From positions 1 to 10,121 of the forward strand of contig JAEDLP010000063.1 of NCBI GenBank assembly GCA_016295225.1: a stretch of 10,121 nucleotides of DNA, read 5' to 3'. This stretch comes from Oscillospiraceae bacterium (GTDB taxonomy: Bacteria; Bacillota; Clostridia; Oscillospirales; Oscillospiraceae). This document shows, piece after piece, positions 5,528-10,121 of the stretch; position 1 is the stretch's first letter, and the number at the start of each line of letters is the position of its first letter. The position numbers were made by a program, and so were the translations under genes. The notes beneath the pieces are model-generated. The model was not told where the DNA came from. It searched no databases and was given only the letters and a program-made list of their open reading frames with translations.

Positions 5528-6262
5528 TTGGATATCGTACTGAATCTGGACCATGTGTCCAAAGTCTATGGCAACGGCCGCGGGGCCAGGAACATCACCT
5601 TCTCCGTGGAGCGGGGCGAGGTGGTGGGCCTGCTGGGCCCCAACGGCTCCGGCAAGACCACCATTATGAAGTCCATCACCGGGCTCTGCCAGCCCACCGA
5701 GGGGACCATCACCGTCTTCGGCGCCAGCGTCGTGGATCACCGGGAGGCCGCCCTGGCCAAGGTGGGCGCCCTCATCGAGCAGCCCGCCCTCTATGAAAAC
5801 CTCACCGCCCTGGACCATCTGCGGATGGCCGCCCGGTACTACCCCGGGGTGGATCAGGCCCGCATCGACAAGGTGTTGGAGATCGTGGGCCTGTCCCAGT
5901 ATAAGAAGGAGCGCTGCGGCAAGTTCTCCCTGGGCATGAAGCAGCGGATGGGTCTGGCCCTGGCTCTGCTGTCCGAGCCGGAGCTGATGATCCTGGACGA
6001 GCCCACCAACGGCCTGGACATCGAGGCCACCGTGGAGATCCGGGAGATCATCATCCGTCTGGCCAAGGAGAAGGGGGTCACCTTCCTGGTGGCCAGCCAC
6101 CTGGCCTCGGAGATCGAGAAGATGTGCAGCAAGGTCCTGGTTCTCCACGAGGGGGAGATGCTCTCCTTCGACACCAAGGAGGAGGCCCTGCGGCTGAACC
6201 CTTCCCTGGAGGATTATTTCCTGGCCAAGGTGCGGGACAAAAAAGGCTCCGTGGTTCTGTGA
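5528..6262 (+). CDS. ABC transporter ATP-binding protein
   Basis: This 244-residue nucleotide-binding domain is complete: Walker A GPNGSGKTT (37-45), Q-loop glutamine in IEQPALYENLT (Q85), the signature motif as FSLGMKQR (133-140, where LSGGQ is usual in importers; LGMKQR is normal for the ABC-2/drug and lantibiotic-immunity branch), Walker B LMILDEPTNGLD (153-164, catalytic Glu158) and switch His191. It would energise export by the membrane protein encoded 12 nt downstream. The start is TTG at 5528, set by AAAGGAG 6 nt upstream; the family's N-terminal strand begins at once. BcrA-, LanF- and CcmA-like exporters all share this build. The two-component pair downstream favours a role in resisting or exporting an antimicrobial peptide or lipid-active compound, but that is context only. 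Confidence 0.93.
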   Translation: MDIVLNLDHVSKVYGNGRGARNITFSVERGEVVGLLGPNGSGKTTIMKSITGLCQPTEGTITVFGASVVDHREAALAKVGALIEQPALYENLTALDHLRMAARYYPGVDQARIDKVLEIVGLSQYKKERCGKFSLGMKQRMGLALALLSEPELMILDEPTNGLDIEATVEIREIIIRLAKEKGVTFLVASHLASEIEKMCSKVLVLHEGEMLSFDTKEEALRLNPSLEDYFLAKVRDKKGSVVL

Positions 6263-6274
6263 GGAGGGGTACTT

Positions 6275-7027
6275 ATGGCACAATTTATGGCAAACTGGAA
6301 AAATGAACTCTTCAAACTCCGGAAACGGAAAAAATACTTCGTCTTTCTCATCCTGGGATGCCTGATCTGCGTGGCCAGCGCCCTGCGTCTGGTCATCGCC
6401 AACTACATCACCGGCGGCGCTCTGTCCCCGGAGACGGTGCTGGGGGGGCTGACCAACGCCAACCTGCCCTTCTTCCTGCTGGTCTTCCTGCCCCTCATGG
6501 CCATCATGGCCGCCTGCGACCTCTTCGCGGGGGAGCAGGCCGACCACACCATCCGGTTCTCCCTCATGCGGCCGGTGGGGAAGGGAAAGCTCTTCTTCTC
6601 CAAGGCGGCGGCGGTCTTTACCCTGTGCGCCTTTGATCTGGCGGTCCTCTATCTGGTTACCACCCTCACCCAGGTGATCCTGGGGGGCGGCACCCGGGGC
6701 GTGGCCCTCAGTTTTCTGGCCTGCCTGCTGGATCTCATCCCCCTGGCGGTGCTCGTCCTGTTCTTCTGCCTGGTGAACCAGTTGGTGAAGGGCTCCAGCC
6801 TGACGGTGCTCCTGTGCGTGGTCCTCTACGTGGGCTTTATCGCCGTGGGCACCTACCTGCCCGCTTTCGGCGGACTGCTCTTCACCGGGTATCTCCGGTG
6901 GCACAACCTGTGGATCGGCGTGACCCTGCCCTTCCTGTCCCTGCTCTCCCGCATCGGCCTGCTGGCCGGATACGGCCTGGTCTTCGCCTGCGGCGGGTAT
7001 CTGCTGTTTGACCGGAAGGAAGCCTGA
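6275..7027 (+). CDS. ABC-2-type transporter permease
   Basis: The 250-residue protein is very hydrophobic with about six membrane segments (roughly 21-43, 62-84, 108-130, 144-166, 174-195 and 216-244). A basic N-terminus (WKNELFKLRKRKKY) precedes the first segment. After segment two the stretch RFSLMRPVGKGKLFFSKAAA (96-115) matches the cytoplasmic 'R.P.sR..i..sK' turn of ABC-2 permeases. It begins 12 nt after the ATPase stop, with GAGGAGGGG just before the ATG. It has no large extracellular domain, so it is not of the BceB type. It presumably dimerises and works with the preceding ATPase. The substrate is unknown. Confidence 0.88.
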   Translation: MAQFMANWKNELFKLRKRKKYFVFLILGCLICVASALRLVIANYITGGALSPETVLGGLTNANLPFFLLVFLPLMAIMAACDLFAGEQADHTIRFSLMRPVGKGKLFFSKAAAVFTLCAFDLAVLYLVTTLTQVILGGGTRGVALSFLACLLDLIPLAVLVLFFCLVNQLVKGSSLTVLLCVVLYVGFIAVGTYLPAFGGLLFTGYLRWHNLWIGVTLPFLSLLSRIGLLAGYGLVFACGGYLLFDRKEA

Positions 7028-7075
7028 CGGGTCCCATCACCCTCACATATCCCCCCCAAAAAGGAGGTTCCATAC

Positions 7076-8227
7076 ATGCAGAAAAAGACAACCCTTCGAG
7101 GCCGGTTCATTCAGACCGGCCTTTTGATGCTGGGGCTGTCCCTGGTGGTGGCCCTGGTGCTGGTGGCGGCCATGCTCTTCCTGTTCAGCGCCCAAGTGCC
7201 GGAGGGGGAGAGCTTTGTCCTCACCGTGGTCACCCTCTTTCTGGGGGAACTGAAAGGCCCCGGCCGGATGCTGCCCTACCTGATCCTGGGGATCATCCTC
7301 CTGTGCCTGTGCGTGGCGGTGGTGTGCATCGCCCTGACCTCCCGGCTCACCGGCCAGATCAGCGACACCCTCAAGACCCTCCGTCAGGCCGCCGACCGGC
7401 TGCGGGAGGGGGAGCTGGACTTTGAGATCCTCTCCTGCCGGGAGCAGGAGCTGGACGAGCTGAGCCAGTCCCTGGAGAGTGTCCGCCAGCGGTTGAAGCA
7501 GGCTGCCGCCGCCGAGGCCGCCGCCCAGGAGGAGCGGGGCCTGCTCATGGCCAACCTGTCCCACGACATGCGCACCCCCATCACCGCCATCAAGGGCTAC
7601 GTGGAGGGCATCCAGGACGGGATCGCCAACACCCCGGAGAAGCAGGCCCACTACCTGGACATCGTCTACAGCAAGACCCTGGTGCTGGAGAAGCTGGTCC
7701 GAAACATGACCGACTTCTCCGAGTACGAGCTGGGGCGGATGCAGTATCACTTTGAATACGTGGACATGACCGCCTTTCTGGCCGACCTGGGGGAGGAATA
7801 CCGCCAGGAGGCCCAGGGAGTGGGCATGACCTTCACCAGCCAGCTGCCCCAGGGGCGTTTTGTCGTGACCGCCGACCGGAACAAGCTCAAGCGGGTCATG
7901 GACAACCTCATGTCCAACGCCATCAAGTACGGCCGGGCCGGCGGCTCCATCCACCTGACGGCGGAGCCCTACGAGGCCGGCCTGGTTCTTCAGCTGTCCG
8001 ACAACGGCAAGGGCATCAGCAGTCAGGCCCTCCGCCATGTGTTTGACAGCTTCTTCCGGGCGGATGCCGCCCGATCCAGCTCCGTGCCGGGCAGCGGCCT
8101 GGGGCTGGCCATCTGCCGGAGCATCGTGGACGGCCACCACGGCAAGATCTGGCTCACCAGCGAGGAAGGGGAGGGCACAAGGGCCTTCATCTATCTCCCC
8201 CTGCAGAAAGAGGAGGATATCCTATGA
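7076..8227 (+). CDS. Sensor histidine kinase
   Basis: In order: a first membrane segment (about 15-37), a short outside loop of about 27 residues (38-64), a second membrane segment (65-88), a HAMP-like linker (89-141), an Ala/Glu-rich helix, the H-box NLSHDMRTPITAIKGY with phospho-acceptor His163, the N-box DNLMSNAIKY (276-285), the G1 box DNGKGI (309-314), the F-box around FDSFFRAD and the G2 box GSGLGLAI (339-346). All catalytic parts are present in 383 residues. The outside loop is too small for a PAS or Cache sensor, so the signal may be sensed within the membrane or through a partner such as the adjacent transporter. The start has AAGGAGG 8 nt upstream. Its stop overlaps the regulator's start by ATGA, so the two are translationally coupled. 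Confidence 0.95.
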   Translation: MQKKTTLRGRFIQTGLLMLGLSLVVALVLVAAMLFLFSAQVPEGESFVLTVVTLFLGELKGPGRMLPYLILGIILLCLCVAVVCIALTSRLTGQISDTLKTLRQAADRLREGELDFEILSCREQELDELSQSLESVRQRLKQAAAAEAAAQEERGLLMANLSHDMRTPITAIKGYVEGIQDGIANTPEKQAHYLDIVYSKTLVLEKLVRNMTDFSEYELGRMQYHFEYVDMTAFLADLGEEYRQEAQGVGMTFTSQLPQGRFVVTADRNKLKRVMDNLMSNAIKYGRAGGSIHLTAEPYEAGLVLQLSDNGKGISSQALRHVFDSFFRADAARSSSVPGSGLGLAICRSIVDGHHGKIWLTSEEGEGTRAFIYLPLQKEEDIL

Positions 8228-8916
8228 AAATTCTCATCATTGAAGACGACCAGAGCGTGGCCGAGCTGGAGCGGGACTACCTGGAGATCAACGGGGGCTT
8301 CACCTGCACCCTGGCCGCTGACGGTACCCAGGGCCTGAATCTGGCTCTGGAGGAGGACTTCGCCCTGGTCATCGTGGACGTGATGCTCCCGGGTTTGAGC
8401 GGGTTTGAGATCTGCCGCCGTCTGCGGGAGGTGAAGGACACCCCGGTCATCATCATCTCCGCCCTGGCCGATGACATCGACAAGGTCCGGGGCCTGGGCC
8501 TGGGGGCTGACGACTACATGACCAAGCCCTTCAGCCCCAGCGAGCTGGTGGCCCGGGTGAAGGGCCACATCCAGCGGTATGAGCGGCTGGTGGGCAGCCG
8601 GGAAAAGCCCCGGCCGGAGATTTTGAAGATCCGCGGCCTGGAGATCGACCGGGAGGCCCGCCGGGTGTGGGTCAACGGCCGGGAGACGACCATGACCGGC
8701 AAGGAGTACGACCTGCTCCTCTTCCTGGCCGAGCACCCGGACACGGTGTTCTCCAAGGACCGGCTCTTCGACAACGTGTGGGGCATGGACGCCTACGGCG
8801 ACGTGTCCACGGTGACCGTCCATATCAAGCACATCCGGGATAAGATCGAGATCGACCCCGAGCACATCCAGTACATTGAGACCGTCTGGGGCGTGGGGTA
8901 TCGGTTCAGAGGATAA
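8224..8916 (+). CDS. OmpR/PhoB-family response regulator
   Basis: The 230-residue protein has a receiver domain (1-120) with acidic pair D8/D9, phospho-acceptor Asp52 in VIVDVMLPGLSG, Ser79 and Lys101 (MTKPF). The C-terminal winged helix (about 133-229) has the usual 'TGKEYDLLLFLAEHP' and 'STVTVHIKHIRDKI' segments, ending in the wing GVGYRF. Regulators of this family bind as head-to-tail dimers to direct repeats about 10-11 bp apart. Three such repeats stand upstream of paralog A, the small RNA and paralog B, so they are the natural candidate targets; this is inference from context. It is coupled to the kinase gene by an ATGA overlap and is the last gene of the plus-strand cluster. Confidence 0.96.
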   Translation: MKILIIEDDQSVAELERDYLEINGGFTCTLAADGTQGLNLALEEDFALVIVDVMLPGLSGFEICRRLREVKDTPVIIISALADDIDKVRGLGLGADDYMTKPFSPSELVARVKGHIQRYERLVGSREKPRPEILKIRGLEIDREARRVWVNGRETTMTGKEYDLLLFLAEHPDTVFSKDRLFDNVWGMDAYGDVSTVTVHIKHIRDKIEIDPEHIQYIETVWGVGYRFRG

Positions 8917-8917
8917 G

Positions 8918-8947
8918 AAAAAAGCCTACCGTTTGGTAGGCTTTTCA
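8918..8947. terminator. Bidirectional terminator between convergent genes
   Basis: AAAAGCCTACC (8920-8930) pairs with GGTAGGCTTTT (8935-8945) around a 4-nt GTTT loop. It has a T run on both strands and lies 3 nt after the regulator's stop and 5 nt from the stop of the convergent Fe-S protein gene, so it serves both transcripts. Confidence 0.92.
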
Positions 8948-8950
8948 CTG

Positions 8951-9529
8951 TTATTCGTGGGCTTTCGCCTTGCAGATGAGCTGGGTCATGGTACCCATGG
9001 GGCAGAAGACGCACCAGGCCCGGGGCTTGAACAGGGCCATGACCACCAGACCGATGATGGTGGAGGTGAGCATGACGCTGTAGAACCCGAAGGCGAACTG
9101 GGCCACCCCGGGGGAGAACAGGGTGCCGTGGTAGGCGAAGTGCCAGGGGACCTTGAAGGTCCACAGGAGCTTCACCACCTGGGTCAGATCCCGGGCGCCG
9201 GCGAAGACCAGGCAGGTGTTCCACAGCATCACCAGGAACATGACCAGGAAAAAGACCAGGAAACCGTAGCGGAAGGCCTTGGATCGCATCCACTTGGGGA
9301 TATCCTTCTTCCGGGACAGGCCGAACCGCCCCCCAAGCAAAGCAAAGAACTGGCCCCGGTCACAGAACCGGTTGCAGTAGATCTTGTTCCATTTGGTGCA
9401 GGCCAGAATCAGGGGCGTCAGGAAAAAGATGAGCCCCACCCAGGCGAAGAGAATGTTGAAGAACCCCAGACCAAAATAGATGGGGGTTATGATAAAGAGG
9501 TAGTCGTACCAGTGTTTTTGTTGGTTCAT
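8951..9529 (-). CDS. NapH-like membrane 4Fe-4S binding protein
   Basis: The 192-residue protein has hydrophobic segments at about 10-44, 88-110 and 143-167 and two cysteine clusters facing the same side: YCNRFCDRGQ (Cys52, Cys56) after the first segment, and AWCVFCPMGTMTQLIC (Cys173, Cys176, Cys186) near the C-terminus. This pattern, C-x3-C with a following RG and C-x2-C-P-x-G, fits the NapH/CcoG/YccM-type 4Fe-4S_5 family, which passes electrons between membrane quinols or ferredoxins and partner proteins. At under 200 residues it is shorter than NapH and lacks the C-terminal ferredoxin domain; that part is encoded separately by the preceding gene. Its start overlaps the ferredoxin stop by ATGA. 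The physiological acceptor is not visible here. Family call is good; the role is open. Confidence 0.82.
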   Translation of the reverse strand: MNQQKHWYDYLFIITPIYFGLGFFNILFAWVGLIFFLTPLILACTKWNKIYCNRFCDRGQFFALLGGRFGLSRKKDIPKWMRSKAFRYGFLVFFLVMFLVMLWNTCLVFAGARDLTQVVKLLWTFKVPWHFAYHGTLFSPGVAQFAFGFYSVMLTSTIIGLVVMALFKPRAWCVFCPMGTMTQLICKAKAHE

Positions 9530-9729
9530 GCGGGCACCTCCGCGTTGATGATCTCAATGACCGAGGCGGGACATTCCTTGGCGCACTTTTTGCAGCCCAC
9601 GCAGAGGGCTTCGTCCACCTGGGCGTAGATGCCCTTGCAGATGGACAGAGCGTGTTTGGGGCAGACCTTCACGCAGGCGCCGCAGGACACGCAGGCCTGC
9701 CGGTTTACCGATGCTTTCCGTTTCTTCAT
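9526..9729 (-). CDS. 2[4Fe-4S] ferredoxin
   Basis: The 67-residue protein has two complete ferredoxin motifs: CVSCGACVKVCP (Cys13, 16, 19, 23) and CVGCKKCAKECP (Cys43, 46, 49, 53), spaced as in bacterial 8Fe-8S ferredoxins, plus an extra cysteine at 31. A basic leader (MKKRKASVNR) precedes the first cluster; there is no signal peptide, so it acts in the cytoplasm. It begins with AGGAGG 5 nt before the ATG and overlaps the membrane Fe-S gene by ATGA, so the two products probably form one electron-transfer unit. Confidence 0.93.
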   Translation of the reverse strand: MKKRKASVNRQACVSCGACVKVCPKHALSICKGIYAQVDEALCVGCKKCAKECPASVIEIINAEVPA

Positions 9730-10006
9730 AGGGACCTCCTTTTGGGAAGGGATTCTCCCAGAAGCCTACAGGAATCCGGCGGCCCCTTCTGTAACTTGGT
9801 CACATTCAGAACAGAACAGCGCCCCGGACCGGAAGGAGTCCAGGGCGCTGTTTTGCTCCGGTCGGAGAACACCGGAGCGTTCACAATGAAACGGAAGGTT
9901 AAAAGGGATAGGAAGAAACGGATAAGGACAAAGAAGGGGGTCAAGAGGTCCCTGGGAAGAAAAGGGACGTCAGAAAGAGGGGGCTTCTGCTCTTGACTTC
10001 GTTGAA
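9730..10006 (-). other. Long structured leader upstream of the ferredoxin operon
   Basis: There is no convincing gene here. If transcription starts near 10000 from the promoter at 10007-10035, the RNA carries about 270 nt before the ferredoxin ATG. Inside are a pyrimidine-rich stretch (complement of the purine tract 9886-9983), then hairpin GCTCCGGT/ACCGGAGC (9855-9878), a long hairpin with a 10-bp stem AACAGCGCCC/GGGCGCTGTT plus three more pairs past one mismatch (9815-9852), and a smaller one (9767-9793). The 9815-9852 hairpin has TTTT only on the plus-strand side, so as a minus-strand terminator it would be weak. I recognise no known riboswitch or T-box. Confidence 0.5.
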
Positions 10007-10035
10007 ATCATACACCCAGAAAGTTGCAAAATCAA
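10007..10035 (-). promoter_or_regulatory. Probable promoter of the ferredoxin operon
   Basis: On the minus strand TTGATT (10030-10035, four of six), a 17-bp spacer, and TATGAT (10007-10012, five of six). It lies in the only AT-rich stretch upstream of the ferredoxin. Bases 10036-10121 beyond it are AT-rich with no gene that I can support. Confidence 0.6.
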
Positions 10036-10121
10036 TAGATAAAACCACGAATATCCCAGAAAAAGCTGGAAAAATTTAAGAGAAATACCAGAAGAACTTG
10101 CAGAAGAAAAGGAATCTCACT

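Noticed and set aside
5444..6904. A 486-codon open frame on the minus strand
   Set aside because: It lies opposite the ABC ATPase and permease genes, has biased composition (His/Gln/Gly-rich) typical of the antisense of GC-rich genes, and no family motif or ribosome binding site.
9815..9856. Plus-strand Rho-independent terminator
   Set aside because: The hairpin is strong, but only a TTTTG tail follows and no plus-strand gene ends there; better read as part of the minus-strand leader.
9726..9944. Minus-strand 72-codon ORF in the ferredoxin leader
   Set aside because: It needs a TTG start without a clear ribosome binding site, reads through the hairpins and overlaps the ferredoxin start; no motif.
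9886..9996. Plus-strand 36-codon ORF for a very basic peptide (MKRKVKRDRKKRIRTKKG...)
   Set aside because: It is the direct reading of a polypurine tract, has no ribosome binding site, and lies in the ferredoxin leader. An antimicrobial-peptide reading would be over-interpretation.
10079..10095. A TTTAAGAGAAAT sequence resembling the second half-site of P3
   Set aside because: No first half-site 11 bp upstream and no -10 at 32 bp downstream; single-box match only.
10043..10121. Plus-strand open stretch at the right edge (…HEYPRKSWKNLREIPEELAEE…)
   Set aside because: It looks somewhat protein-like but follows a stop at 10040 and has no ATG, GTG or TTG in frame; AT/purine-rich composition alone could give it. 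It could be a gene remnant, but cannot be supported from 26 codons.

Overview
The window looks like chromosome from a GC-rich, gut-type member of the Clostridia (Oscillospiraceae such as Flavonifractor, Lawsonibacter or Intestinimonas relatives are my best guess). The reasons are strong AGGAGG ribosome binding sites, GC-rich genes between AT-rich promoters, compact Rho-independent terminators, and the protein families present. There is no rRNA, tRNA, CRISPR array, transposase or phage gene. The genus assignment is inference from style, not from a marker gene.

Left part (1-2484): a minus-strand operon runs off the left edge in the order SPFH-domain membrane protein, small ribbon-helix-helix protein, YbjQ-family protein (partial). 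It is transcribed from a consensus promoter near 1405-1433. Divergent to it, from its own promoter at 1490-1518, is a DegV-family (FakB-like) fatty-acid-binding protein that ends in a clear terminator.

Centre (2485-8945): this is the interesting unit. Two tandem paralogous secreted proteins of 378 and 377 residues and unknown function flank an intergenic region that holds a palindromic MITE-like repeat and a strong candidate small RNA of about 148 nt. The two protein genes and the small RNA each have a promoter of the same unusual build: two 6-bp half-sites (TTTMAT then YTTAAG) exactly 11 bp apart, then exactly 32 bp to the -10 hexamer, no good -35, and a G(T/A)CA start 7 nt after the -10. 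Such direct repeats on one helical turn are typical of OmpR/PhoB-type response regulators. Downstream of the second paralog come an ABC ATPase, an ABC-2-type permease, a sensor histidine kinase and an OmpR-family response regulator, all in the same direction. The simplest reading is one envelope-stress or peptide-sensing module, in which the kinase and regulator control the two secreted proteins, the small RNA and perhaps (through leaky termination) the transporter and themselves. The small RNA has a 5' hairpin, a C/U-rich single-stranded stretch complementary to ribosome binding sites, and a strong terminator.

Right part (8920-10121): a shared convergent terminator separates the regulator gene from a minus-strand pair encoding a 2[4Fe-4S] ferredoxin and a NapH-like membrane Fe-S protein. 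These two overlap by ATGA. A good promoter at 10007-10035 implies a leader of about 270 nt with several hairpins. The last ~90 bases are AT-rich and hold no gene I can support.
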